Positions 35,690 through 47,443 of a DNA stretch of 64,000 nucleotides are shown piece after piece. The position numbers and the translations under genes were made by a program. A model generated the notes under the pieces. The model saw only the letters and a list, made by a program, of their open reading frames with translations. It did no database searches and was not told the DNA's origin. Origin of the DNA: Orobanche coerulescens (Eukaryota > Streptophyta > Magnoliopsida > Lamiales > Orobanchaceae). The DNA is taken from assembly GCA_033398695.1 (NCBI GenBank), contig CM065802.1, forward strand, positions 165,969,965-166,033,964. Direction: 5' to 3'. How positions within the stretch are numbered: the first letter of the stretch is position 1; each line of letters begins with the position of its first letter.

Positions 35690-36330
35690 TTTAGTGAATG
35701 TATTTTACTCACCTCGGGAGGGTCCGACGGGGCCTCGGGGGAATCTATGACTTCACTCTGGATTCACGAGTAAAAACTTCACAGGTTGGTGTGTATGTTT
35801 AGTGAATGTATTTTACTCACCTCGGGAGGGTCCGATGGGGCCTCGGGGGAATCTATGACTTCACTCTGGATTCACGAGTAAAAACTTCACAGGTTGGTGT
35901 GTATGTTTAGTTAATGTATTTTACTCACCTCGGGAGGGTCCGACGGGGCCTCGGGGGAATCTATGACTTCACTCTGGATTCACGAGTAAAAACTTCACAG
36001 GTTAATATGTATGTTTAGTGAATGTAATTTACTCACATCGGGAGGGTCCGACGAGGCCACGGGGGAATCTATGACTTCACTCCGGATTCACGAGTAAAAA
36101 CTTCACAGGTTGGTGTGTATGTTTAGTGAATGTATTTCACTCACCTCGGGAGGGTTCGACGGGGCCACGGAGGGAATTCCAATGGCCTCACCCTGGATTC
36201 GTGAGTAAAAACTTCACGAGTGCGTGTGTATGTTTTGTGAATGTGTTTGCTCACCTCGGAGGGTTCGACGGGGCCACGGAGGGAGTCCAATGGTTTCGCC
36301 CTGGATTCACGAGTGAAACTTCACGGGTGC
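35690..36330. repeat. 108-bp tandem repeat in 3' LTR C, six copies
   Basis: The marker CCTCGGGAGGG recurs at 35712, 35820, 35928, 36036, 36144 and 36254 (108-110 bp apart). The last two units have diverged (GGGCCACGGAGGGA). Confidence 0.9.
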
Positions 36331-36678
36331 GTCTGTATTTTATGTCCGTCGAGGACGCATGACGTGGGTTTTAACCTTGTGTATTGTGGTTGGTTTTATT
36401 TGTGAAAACAAAACCTTTGGGCTGTGACCCTATTGATTTTTGGAAAGAGAAGGATTTGCTAATCCTAAGTTGTTTTCTATTAAAACTCTCGATGGCATTT
36501 TAAACCGTTTTATAAATTGTTTTCCCTTGATTTGTGACCTTTCGATTTTAGGATGTTTTACCCAAACTCTTGCCTCGGGAAGTATTTTTTGTTACGTTTG
36601 GATCTTTGAGGATTCCTGGTTATTATTGTCCTTGGAACTTGTATTGTATGGCTCGTATTTGCACTTTGTTCTTGCACT

Positions 36679-36722
36679 AGCAAAACAGTGGAGTTTTGCT
36701 AACCCCCGAGTATTCGGGGGGT
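36679..36722 (+). other. Conserved hairpin pair in LTR C
   Basis: AGCAAAAC and GTTTTGCT around AGTGGA, then ACCCCCGA and TCGGGGGGT around GTAT. The same pair is in the 5' LTR at 31001-31044 and, with base changes, in A, B and F. Confidence 0.55.
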
Positions 36723-37033
36723 GGATGTCTGTTTTTGCATTCAGGTTTGGGAGCATAACACAGGGTCGGCACGAAGGATGATGAAAGATGAACGATACTA
36801 ATCACACGAGCATCCGTATGATGTCATTGGTTTAGTTGTATTTTATTTCCACTGCAGTATTCTTTCCCGTTGTACGGGAGTGTGTTGTATTCGACCCCAA
36901 ATTGGTCTACTGACTCAGTTTAGCCTTAAAGGCATTGTTGAGATGTTCTATGTTGTTACCAGCCTGGTAGATCCTTGAGGAAAGGTTCTACGGCATGTAA
37001 TATCCGTGAGCGGATTGGGGGTGTTACAGAAAT

Positions 37034-37390
37034 GAAGAGATCATTTCATTCATATATGTGTATATATTACATATCAAGAATATGGACTGTATGTAGGCTT
37101 ATGATTCAAGAGTTACAATAGAGATAAAATACCAAAGGTCTAGACTTGAAAAGTCAAACGGTGTATGTATTAATGGAGAAAGATGAAAGGTTAAAGGTCA
37201 TCCAATAATACATAACCTTTAGGCAATTATCTTTTATATTATTTTCTCATTTTCAATTTAAGTTGGAGGTTTCACTATTTTTCATTTTCTAAAATAAGTT
37301 TTTCATTTGAATATTTTATATTTTTATATCCAAACTATCCATACTTCACAAATTCCACAAAAAACACCATATTACTTTTTTTATCTTGTC
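37034..37390 (-). other. Rest of the LTR of element X and AT-rich flank
   Basis: Continues the LTR of X interrupted by C. The far end of that LTR is not clear but probably lies near 37240-37260. Beyond it is AT-rich sequence with no gene visible. Confidence 0.45.
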
Positions 37391-37466
37391 ATTCCGAGAC
37401 GTTATTTTTTAGCCACTTTGCCCAGGGACGTCATTTTTGAAGTCGTTCAACACTGGAGATTATTTT
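37391..37466. repeat. Minisatellite T, left stub
   Basis: Two to three degenerate copies of the GACGTCATTTTCGACC-type unit of about 30 bp, cut by element E at 37467. The array resumes at 49992. Confidence 0.8.
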
Positions 37467-40015
37467 TGTAACACCCCTAACTAGGTGGGTATTACAGTGC
37501 CGTGGACCTTCGACTGGGACCCACTAGGCAGATGAAAATTAATGAATTAAGTGATATGATTGTAGTACCGAACCACAGTATATCAATAATTACTCCGATG
37601 AGGAGTTTTATTACAACACACCCAAGAAAGTAATTGAATACAAGTATATTTTATATGGAGATAAAATATACAACACTGAATGAACTCAAAATCCAAACGG
37701 AAATCTGCAGCGGAAATAAAATAAGGAAACACGGTGAATGAAAGGACTGGGGCCCCCTACTAGTATCACAAGGACTCCTCGCCGTCAACGTTCTCTTCCC
37801 GTGCCTTAGTCTTGCCATGACCTGAAAATAATATCCCCCAACGGGGTCAGTTACACAGAACAACAATCCTCAAGAGTTGAATAAACATAATCATATAGGC
37901 TGTAAAAACCATAAGTTCGATCAAAATCTCAAACCATCGAACACATGCGATCAAAAGTGAATCGGTCAGATTAACCCAATCCTGTTGAAAACATACGCAA
38001 TCAAACATGCTGTATGAATCAACTAACGGTACGTCTCAAAGGGTGGCGCCACACTACGCCCGGGATGGAAATGTGTCCGTGCACAAGCCACCAACGAGTA
38101 TCGATCGAATACACGTGTGGTCTTGTACCTAATTAGTCTCACGAAGTAATTCTTCTCGTGTGCACAGTCCAATGTGAGGCCAACAACCAACACACGACTT
38201 AATATGTGCCCGACATGAACCTCCTACACATACCAACCGGCACGCCAGTATGACCCGGAATGCCACGAGATTACAAAAGTGACATCGAAATCAATAATGA
38301 GTCACCGAGATGAAATGACAGTGAAATGAATGATAGCTCAATGAAATGAGTGGAACCGTCATTCCTTGTGACTGAAGTGATTAATTGACAATTACAAGTC
38401 TCAATACGGTTAATACATTATGAATGAACTATAATTATGAATGAACAACAACGAAAGGAATGAATATCCTTTTAACCGAGTAAGAATTAACTTACACAAC
38501 GCCGATGAAGTATGTCCTTCCACGAACAACGTCCTAAATGAAATGTCGGTCGCTCGAACAACCTTAAATGACAATACCAACAATGCTCAATATACGAATC
38601 AAACACGATTATAACCGGCTCAAACGTCGATACAACAAAATCCAAACTCATTGAGGCATTCTAGCGAACATTTAGCAACAAACATCCTTTGATAATATCC
38701 AAATCCCGAATATATCAAAACCAACTCCAAAATGAGTATTTCAAATCAATAACAACTTCAATGATATCAATAATCCCATAGGAATCCATAATTCGAGTTA
38801 ACGACAACATCTAAACCGAAACCCCCAAAAATATCGAAGTCAACCCCAAAGTGTTGTTGAATCAAACCCCAAACAATTCATGAAATCCGAAATATATGCT
38901 ATTAAATCCGTAGGAATACATTTATCCAAGATAGATAATCCATATCTAACATATTCCAACAACAATCCAAGTTCATACAAAGAAAATGGAAGGAAAACCC
39001 CAAATATCCGAATTTATAGATTCAATAAATCATTACCTTTAATTTGATGTGTTGGGGACGATGAAATGAAGATTACTCTGGATTATAAGCTTGATGATGA
39101 TGATAGATAATTGCACCTCGAAGAACACTCTCCAATTCGTCCAAAATCGTCTAAAACCGCCGAAGAACCGAAGAGAAATGACAAAAGACGCTAAAGGACT
39201 GGACTGTCCTATATATAGAAAATCCCAGTTAGCGTGCGCTAGCTCCTGTGCATAGCGTGCGCTAACGGGTGTACTGGGTAGTCCAGTACCCTTTGTTCGC
39301 AACGGTAGCGTGCGCTACGTACCTCTTGTAGCGTGCACTATGACCATGTACTTAGCGTGCGCTAACTCAAAATGTTAGCGTGCGCTAACGAATTATCTGA
39401 TGCCCAGTTCTGGAGTCCAGAACCTTCTGTCCTTCTGACCTGATCGCGGTAGCGTGCGCTACAATCAATATTTAGCGTGCGCTACTACACCAATTGCGTA
39501 CGCTGAAAACCACTCGTAGCGTGCGTTATGAATTAATCTCGTTCAGTCCAGTAGCCACTGGACTCAACCTAATTCTACCTTAGCGCGCACTACACCGACA
39601 GTATAGTGTGCGCTACACCGACCTAATAGTGCGCGCTACTTACCATTCATAGCGTGCGCTACTTACAATCCCAACTGCAGTCCAGTGCCTTCTGGACTGC
39701 CTGCTGAACTACACTAGCATGCGCTAGTGTTGAGAGGTAGCGTGCGCTACCCGTACTCAATTAGAGCACGCTAAAGAGAGTACGTACCGTGTGCTACTCC
39801 TCACACACAGCACACTATGAAGATGACAACGGTGATAAACACGGCACGAAACTTCATCTAGGTTGATGATGAATGTCGATACAATTACTCTGAATAGTGA
39901 ATACAATGATTGAATATGAGTGACAAACGATCATTAATGAGTGAAAATTACTGAGTGACAATTACATAATGATAAGTACTGAATGATAATGATTGAATTA
40001 CAACCGGGTTTTACA
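37467..40015 (-). repeat. Element E 3' LTR
   Basis: 2549 bp from TGTAACACCCCTAACTAGG to CCGGGTTTTACA. TATA box TATATATA about 39210-39217, palindrome array 39229-39796. Its remaining part has no gene. Confidence 0.92.
39210..39796 (-). promoter_or_regulatory. Palindrome array and TATA box of 3' LTR E
   Basis: The densest example: about 18 copies of TAGCGTGCGCTA and variants in 568 bp, mixed with AGTCCAG/CTGGACT hairpins (near 39543 and 39672, the latter CAGTCCAG and CTGGACTG around a 6-nt loop). Flanking bases are often complementary (GTAG...CTAC, TTAG...CTAA, CTAG...CTAG). Confidence 0.8.
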
Positions 40016-40049
40016 TACACCACCCCTTAAAAGAGTTTCGTCCCCGAAA

Positions 40050-43000
40050 CTAAGGGTCAAACAACTCGGGATAACTCTCCCACATACTATCCTCGGTTTC
40101 CCAAGTAGCCTCTTCGACTCCGGGTCTAGACCACTGAATTTTAACCAAAGGAATCGTCTTGTTCCTCAACTGTTTGATTCGCCGCTCCAAGACTCGTATA
40201 GGACGCTCCTCATATGAATGATCATCGGCGATCCCGATTTCGTCGAACTGAAGTATGTGGCTCGGGTCGGCAACATACTTCCGTAATTGAGATACGTGAA
40301 ATACATTATGAATTCGGCTCAACGCCGGAGGTAGGGTGAATCGATAAGCTAACTCGCATACTCGATCCAAAATCTCAAACGGTCCAATGAATCTCGGACT
40401 CAACTTTCCCCTCTTCCCAAAACGGAAAATACCACGACTCGGGGATACCTTGACCAAAACATGCTCACCTGTCTCGAATTCTAATGGTCGACGACGAGTA
40501 TCTGCATATGATTTCTGTCGACTCTGAGCGGTCAACAAACGACTTCTAATCAAAGCTACCTTCTCACGGGCGGCTATAAGCATATCGGGCTCGGTGCCGA
40601 TTGATTCTGATAAGTCGTCCCAACACAAAGGAGATCAACAACGATGACCGTACAAGGCCTCGTAAGGTGCCATCTTAATCGAAGCATGCCAACTATTATT
40701 ATACATGAATTCGATCAATGGTAGTTGGGCTTCCCAATCGTATTTCCAATCGAGGACGCATGCCCTCAACATGTCCTCCAATGTCTTAAGAGTCCTCTCT
40801 AATTGTCCGTCGGACTGAGGATGAAAAGATGTGCTGAAATTAAGTTGAGTTCCCATGGCACGATGAACTGATTTCCAAAAATGAGACACAAATCGCCCGT
40901 CACGATCAGAAACGATACTCTTAGGAGTGCCGTGAAATCTCACTATTTCTTTGATGAACAACTGGGCAAGTCTCTCGGGACCCCAAGTATCCTTAATCTC
41001 GAGAAAATGAGCTGACTTAGTTAGACGATCCACAATTATCCAGATTGTATTCATGCCATGGCGACTCGTCGGCAAACGTGTGATGAAGTCCATTGAAATA
41101 TCCTCTCATTTCCACTCTGGAATAGGGATCGGTTTTAGCATACCTGCCGGTCGCTGATGTTCTATCTTGACTTGTTGACAGGTGAGACATCTCGAAACAA
41201 ACTCGGCGACTTCACGCTTCATATTACTCCACCAGTAATTTTGTTTCAAGTCTTTGTACATCTTGCTGGACCCCGGATGAATAGAATAAAGGGTAGCATG
41301 GGCTTCTCTCAAAATAGAGTTTTTCAACTCGTCATTCGCCGGTACACATAACCGATTCTTAAATCTCAAGAGTCCATCCTCATGGACCACAAAGCCAGGG
41401 GCTTTCCCCTGTGTCACATCCTCTCGAATGCGTAACAGAAATGGGTCCGAAACCTGATTCACCCTGATCGCCTCTTCAAGTGGCGATGAAATCTCCAGCA
41501 TACAAACCTGTCCCTGAACACGCTGTAACCAAACCTCGGTCTTATGCCTAAGTAATTCTTGCTGAAGTTCCTTCTGAACAGTTAATCGAGCAAGCATCTG
41601 CTCCTGAACGGACTTACGACTCAAGGCGTCAGCAACAACATTTGCCTTGCCCGGGTGGTAAAGTATCTCAATATCATAATCTTTGATTAGTTCCAACCAC
41701 CGTCTCTGTCGCATATTTAACTCCTTCTGAGTAAATATATATTTTAAACTCTTATGATCGGTGAATATCTGACAGGTAACGCCATAAAGATAATGACGCC
41801 AAATCTTCAATGCGAATACCACGGCTGCTAGCTCCAGGTCGTGGGTCTGATAATTAACCTCGTAAGGTCTCAATTGCCATGAAGCATAAGCAATAACTTT
41901 CCCGTTCTGCATGAGTACACATCCGAGACCCTGTCCGGACGCATCACTATAGACCACAAATCCTTCCGTCCCTTGCGGTAAAGAAATGACAGGTGCTGAA
42001 ATTAACCGGATCTTGAGTTCCTCCAAAATCTGTTGACACATGTCGGGCCACCTGTATTTCTTATCTTTCCTTAAAAGGTTCGTCATGGGTTGAGCGATTT
42101 TAGAAAATCCTTCCACAAATCGCCGATAATAACCAGCTAATCCGAGGAAACTTCGGATTTCCTTAACATTCTTTAGAGGTTGCCAATCTCAGATAGCCTC
42201 CGTCTTCTGAGGATCAACACGAACTCCATCTGATGAAATTACATGTCCGAGAAACGTCACTTCGGACATCCAGAATTCACATTTGGAAAACATCCCATAA
42301 AGTTGCTCTCGTCTCAACACGTCGAGCACCTGATGAAGGTGAAACTCGTGCTCCTCTCGGTCACGAGAATAAATTAAAATGTCATCAATGAAGACAACCA
42401 CGAACCGATCTAAATAGTCGATGAAAACCCGATTCATTAACTCCATGAATACCGCAGGTGCATTAGTTAACCCAAACGGCATTACCACAAACTCATAATG
42501 ACCATAGCATGTTCGGAACTCCGTCCTAGCGATATCCGACTCTCGGATCCGCAACTGATGATACCCAGATCTTAAATCGATCTTGGAAAATACTGAAGCT
42601 CCCTAAAGTTGATCCAAAAGATCATCCATACGGGGTAGGGGATATTTATTCTTGATCGTCACCCTGTTCAGCTCTCGGTAATCAATACACAAACGAAAAG
42701 AACCGTCCTTTTTCTTGAGAAATAATACCAGTGCTCCCCACGGAGACGCACTCAGCCGGATATAAACCTTCTCGGTCAAATCCTCCAATTGATTCTTTAG
42801 TTCTAGCATTTCGGTCGGGGCCATCCGATACGGTGCCTTCGATATTGGAGATGTACCAGGCTCCAACTCAATCGTGAATTCCACATCTCTCTGTGGAGGC
42901 AAACCAGGTAACTCGTCCGGAAATACGTCGGCATATTCTCTCACTACCGGAATATCTGCCAACATTATTGATGATTTCTCGGTCTTAGTCATATATCACC

Positions 43001-43475
43001 AATAACCGACACACCCCTGATTGAGTAATTTCACTGCTTTCATCAAGTTGATGACTCTCCCGGAATAGCTGGGATTACCTCCCTGAAAAACACATTCGAC
43101 CCCATCACCTGAAATGATAGAGACCAAACGCTTACGGACGCTAATGACGGCATCGTGACGATACATACAATCAATACCCAGAATGACGTCATCTCTTGGG
43201 AAATCTACCATGATTAGGTCTGCTAACCAATCACGGCCATGAAGCAGAATTGGACAATCCTTAATCTCACGATTCCCGATAATTCTTTTACCATCAGGTA
43301 GACCGATGACATAAGGCTCACAACTAGTAGCACTACCCAGACAGAGTCTACTCAAACATGATTCGGAAATGAAAGAATGTGATGCACTAGTATCAAAAAG
43401 GGTACACATAGGTTGAGATAGAATATCGAGTGTACCTGAGATCATCCGGGCCTCTGGATCGTCGGTCTTCTTCAT
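40050..43475 (-). pseudogene. Pol of element E, five premature stops
   Basis: One uninterrupted frame except for five stop codons: TGA 42996-42998, TAG 42603-42605, TGA 42189-42191, TGA 41106-41108 and TGA 40635-40637. In order: an aspartic protease with LFDTSASHSF (the usual DTG or DSG is DTS, Ser codon 43386-43388); reverse transcriptase with [24 protein letters not shown] and the catalytic VFIDDIL (Asp pair 42381-42386); RNase H with [28 protein letters not shown] and VVADALSRK; integrase with an HHCC finger (ending CLTCQQVK) and a D,D(35)E core (Asp near 41030, Asp and Glu 35 residues apart in SIVSDRDGRF and HPQSDGQLE); a C-terminal chromodomain-like part with IQWSRPGVEEATWE, ending at TAG 40050-40052. 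All five stops can arise by one C-to-T or G-to-A change. Pol would copy the element RNA and insert the DNA; this copy cannot. Confidence 0.92.
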
Positions 43476-44768
43476 CTCGTAAATTCAGGGCTTGCTGGCC
43501 CCCGAACCGGACGCTCCCGTCTGATAACTCTTGGCTCCGCCTTTGTTAGCTCCTGTCGTCTTAAACGACGCGGACTGAGTGGCCTGATTCGGAACCGATC
43601 GCTTTGGGGTGCGAGATGTCGCGAGTCGGTTTGGAGTCCTTCGCAAAACGGGCCCTATGCCCCGCAATTCCACAGTTATGGCATGTGACAGTCTGCCTCG
43701 GACACTTGGTACTGAAATGACCCTGTTCTTCACAGTTGAAACAGGTGATGGCCGAACTGGCCGCTCGGGACTGAGATTCCGCAGGTTTAGGCGTCATAGG
43801 AGGTCTCTCGGAAAAGTGGAGCCCGCACGTGGTTTCTTGAAAGTGGCCTGGCTGCCGCCAGACTGATTACGATTTTTAGACTTCTTGCCAGTAGATGAAG
43901 TTTGATTCTTAGCAATTTCCTCAGTGGTAAGCTCATACGTAAGAGTTTTCTCAATGACTTCGGCCAGGGTGGTGCAATGATGATTAAGCAACTGAAGTCG
44001 CATACGAGGCTTCAACCTCTTGCTGAAATATTTGATCTTGTCCGCCTCAGAATGAATAATGGACGAGGCGAAAAGAAGTAGCTCCTGAAATTTCTCGGCG
44101 ATGGTGAGAACATCGTCGTCCGCTGATGGGTCAGGAGTGAGTAATTCGGATAACTTAGCCTCTCTGAGTGGGGCTGGATAATACCTCTCCATCATGAGAG
44201 TCTTGAATTGTTCCCAAGTACAGAATCCGTTGGTAGGCTTCAACAATAACCACCATGAATGAGCGCTCTTACCCAGATAGTAAGCCGCAACTGAAACTTT
44301 GTGTCCCTCAGGACAGTCCACCATAGCAAATAGTTTCTCGAAATGCTCAAGCCAGTGAATGATATCTGCCGGTTCAGATGAACCCTCAAAGGTAGGTGGC
44401 CTTTGGCAAGAGATGTCGCCAATGATACTGCTCACATCCCTCTCTTGCCTCTGAGGTGGCGGCGGAGGAGCCTGTTGATTCTGCGTAGCTGAATTATGCA
44501 TCGTCTCCATCAGTTGTGCCATCTGCGTCATTTGGGCCATCATGCCCTGCATAAAAGCGAGTAGATCAACCCGAACACCTTCTCACTGAGCTGTGTCCCG
44601 GGTACGACTCCCTGATAATGAATGATTACGCCTAGGTGAATGAGTGGCAGCATCACTGCTCGATGAATTAGCATTATTCCTAGCATTCGCACGCGTATTC
44701 ACACGAGCTCTCGGGTTTCAGCCCGCACCGCGGCCTCTTCCCCCGCATCCTCTGCCAGCTCTTTCCAT
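43476..44768 (-). pseudogene. Gag of element E, broken
   Basis: Starts at ATG 44768 with MERAGRGCGGRGRG and has two in-frame TGA codons before the open stretch beginning MQGMMAQMTQMAQLMETM (44552). The capsid-like core follows (RPPTFEGSSEPADIIHWLEH, FCTWEQFKTLMMERYYP), then a basic tail. A frameshift near 43795 leads into two zinc knuckles, CFNCEEQGHFSTKC and CHNCGIAGHRAR, the second losing its last Cys to another frameshift that restores the original frame for the link to protease. Gag of this kind packages the element RNA. Apart from these breaks the length, about 430 codons, is usual for the group. It is related to the gags of A and B by the DCPE-type core but is clearly a different family. 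Confidence 0.85.
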
Positions 44769-45016
44769 ACTGAAGTGGGAAAGTAACAAAATGATTATAT
44801 ATCTTGCATGAATATCACATTATGATTACGTTATGAAATGATGGAAATGAGCACACGCGCTCAAACACAATGATTACATGAATGATCAACTAAGGTCACG
44901 TGATTATCTGATGAAATTCTTGAAATGATTATTTTGAACAAGTTAACACGATTAATGATACGATCCTCAAGATCAACAACTGAACAGTGAAGTGAACTGA
45001 GTGATTAATGAATTAA
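44769..45016 (-). other. Leader of element E, left part
   Basis: Untranslated leader upstream of gag, cut by the CACTA element and continued at 47252-47427. No gene visible. Confidence 0.6.
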
Positions 45017-45437
45017 CACTACTACAAAAATAGAATTTAACAGCGGTTCTCGAGCGCTTTTAACGGATTACGGAACCGTTGTTAAATGTCTCATTGTTAA
45101 ATTTAATGATTGTTAACAACATTGTTAAATTCATTTATTTTTTCAAATAATTTTTTTAATAATTTGAAATTATTTTTTTAATATATTATTTTTTTAAAAA
45201 ATATATATATTCCCTTGATCACTCCACCTTGACCCGACTCGCCCGCCCAAAGAACCCGCACATAATATGTATAAATGTGCATTTCCGCTACTCACGGGAT
45301 TCGAACATGTGACCTCAATGAGATGGAGGTGGGTATCAAACCAGTGAGCCAAAGTCATTTGTTGTTCAAATATTGATTTCTATTATATAAGTATACAATA
45401 AACCATATATATATATGTATATAAATATATATATAAA

Positions 45438-45471
<34 letters not shown>

Positions 45472-47251
45472 TATGTTTGTTAATATTTTCAGAATTATTT
45501 TCAAAATATATTAATATTTATTATATTACACATTTAATAACTAATGATCAATATAAGTATACAATAAACCATATATATATATATGTATATATTATAATTT
45601 TCAATATATAATGTAATATAATTTTTAATATTAATATATAATAAAATATATTAATATTCAATATATTCCACATTTGATATAATATAATTCATAAAATAAT
45701 ATGTATATATTATAATTTTTAATATATAATGTAATATAATTTTTAATATTAATGTATAACAAAATATATTAATATTCAATATATTCCACATTTGATATAA
45801 TATAATTCATAAAATAATATGTATATATTATAATTTTTAATATATAATGTAATATAATTTTTAATATTAATATATAACAAAATATATTAATATTCAATAT
45901 ATTCCACATTTGATATAATATAATTCATAACATAATATGTATATATTATAATTTTTAATATATAATGTAATATAATTTTTAATATTAATATATAACAAAA
46001 TATATTAATATTCAATATATTCCACATTTGATATAATATAATTCATAAAATAATATGTATATATTATAATTTTTAATATATAATGTAATATAATTTTTAA
46101 TATTAATATATAACAAAATATATTAATATTCAATATATTCCACATTTGATATAATATAATTCATAAAATAATATGTATATATTATAATTTTTAATATATA
46201 ATGTAATATAATTTTTAATATTAATATATAACAAAATATATTAATATTCAATATATTCCACATTTGATATAATATAATTCATAAAATAATATGTATATAT
46301 TATAATTTTTAATATATAATGTAATATAATTTTTAATATTAATATATAACAAAATATATTAATATTCAATATATTCCACATTTGATATAATATAATTCAT
46401 AAAATAATCTGTATGTATTATAATTTTTAATATATAATGTAATATAATTTTTAATATTAATATATAACAAAATATATTAATATTCAATATAATCCGCATT
46501 TAATATAATATAATTCATAAAATAATATGTATATATTATAATTTTTAACATATAATGTAATATAATTTTTAATATTAATATATAACAAAATATATTAATA
46601 TTCAATATATTCCACATTTGATGTAATATAATTCATAAAATAATATGTATATATTATAATTTTTAATATATAATGTAATATAATTTTTAATATTAATATA
46701 TAACAAAATATATTAATATTCAATATATTCCACATTTGATATAATATAATTCATAAAATAATATGTATGTATTATTATTTTTAATATATAATGTAATATA
46801 ATTTTTAATATTAATATATAACAAAATATATTAATATTCAATATATTGCACATTTAATATAATATAATTCATAAAATAATATGTATGTATTATAATTTTT
46901 AATATATAATGTAATATAATTTTTAATAATATATAACAAAATATCTTAATATTCAATATATTGCACATTTAACAATGGTTCTAGAAAGAACGGTTCTACA
47001 AGAACATTGTTAAATGTCTGATTAACTTGATTCTACAAGAACCCATTTGTTAAATGTACAGATTTAATGGTTTTCCTATAACATTGTTAAATGTGCAATT
47101 TAACAATGTTCTTAGGAACATTGTTAAATGTGCAGATTTAACAGCGGTTTCGCGGAAAACCGCTGTTAAATTGCAATCGTTTCATTTTAACAGCGGTTTT
47201 TTTAGAACCGCTGTTAAAATGCCGCAGTTAAATGCTGTTTTTGTAGTTGTG
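45017..47251. mobile_element. Non-autonomous CACTA transposon
   Basis: 2235 bp. The left end is CACTACTACAAAAA and the right end in reverse complement is CACAACTACAAAAA, so terminal inverted repeats of about 14 bp with one mismatch. The 3-bp target duplication TAA is at 45014-45016 and 47252-47254. Subterminal regions repeat TTTAACAGCGGTT and ACATTGTTAAATGT in both orientations, as usual for CACTA elements, where the transposase binds such repeats. No transposase is encoded; the centre is an AT-rich 118-bp tandem array. It would need a transposase in trans. Confidence 0.9.
45667..46964. repeat. 118-bp AT-rich tandem array inside the CACTA element
   Basis: About eleven units marked by TTCCACATTTGATATAATAT; the marker recurs at 45667, 45785, 45903, 46021 and 46139, each 118 bp apart, then more loosely to about 46964. 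Units are very similar in the middle and diverged at both ends. A diverged copy and TA-rich runs lie to the left (45370-45660). Confidence 0.92.
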
Positions 47252-47427
47252 TAACATGATCGACTTGATTACAAATGAAAATGATAAATGAGGAAATCTT
47301 ACTATTCTTTGGTCTGAAGGGCTCGGCTCTTGCACGGGTCACACGTGACGCGAAAGTCCAATGATACTAGTCTGATGAATGATGATTTCAAATGAAACAT
47401 GACTCGGAAGGTAGTATTCAAAACCAT

Positions 47428-47439
47428 GCTCCGATACCG
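47428..47439 (-). other. Primer-binding site of element E
   Basis: The minus strand reads CGGTATCGGAGC, two mismatches from the initiator tRNA-Met complement. The LTR begins at 47444. Confidence 0.6.
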
Positions 47440-47443
47440 ACTC

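Larger units (their letters stand above)
19144..37028 (+). mobile_element. Element C: non-coding LTR element with nested D
   Basis: A plus-strand LTR element from TGTAATATCCGCAAATC to GGGGGTGTTACA. The target-site duplication GAAAT is present at 19139-19143 and 37029-37033. Its 5' LTR is split by element D (21329-30151). Without D it is about 9.06 kb, with LTRs of about 3.45 kb and an internal region of only 2.13 kb. The interior keeps a PBS, a leader, a tiny gag remnant and a PPT but no coding sequence, so it moved with enzymes made elsewhere, or lost its genes after insertion. Confidence 0.9.
33548..37028 (+). repeat. Element C 3' LTR
   Basis: 3481 bp from TGTAATATCCGCAAATC to GGGGGTGTTACA, followed by the GAAAT duplication. 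Array 34120-34541, TATA (TATTTATATG) about 34552-34561, 108-bp tandem repeat 35690-36330, GGGCTGTGACCC 36419-36430, hairpin pair 36679-36722. Confidence 0.9.

Noticed and set aside
45370..45660. Replication origin or matrix attachment region because of extreme AT content
   Set aside because: The AT-rich stretch is part of the CACTA element and its tandem array; there is no further evidence for such a role.
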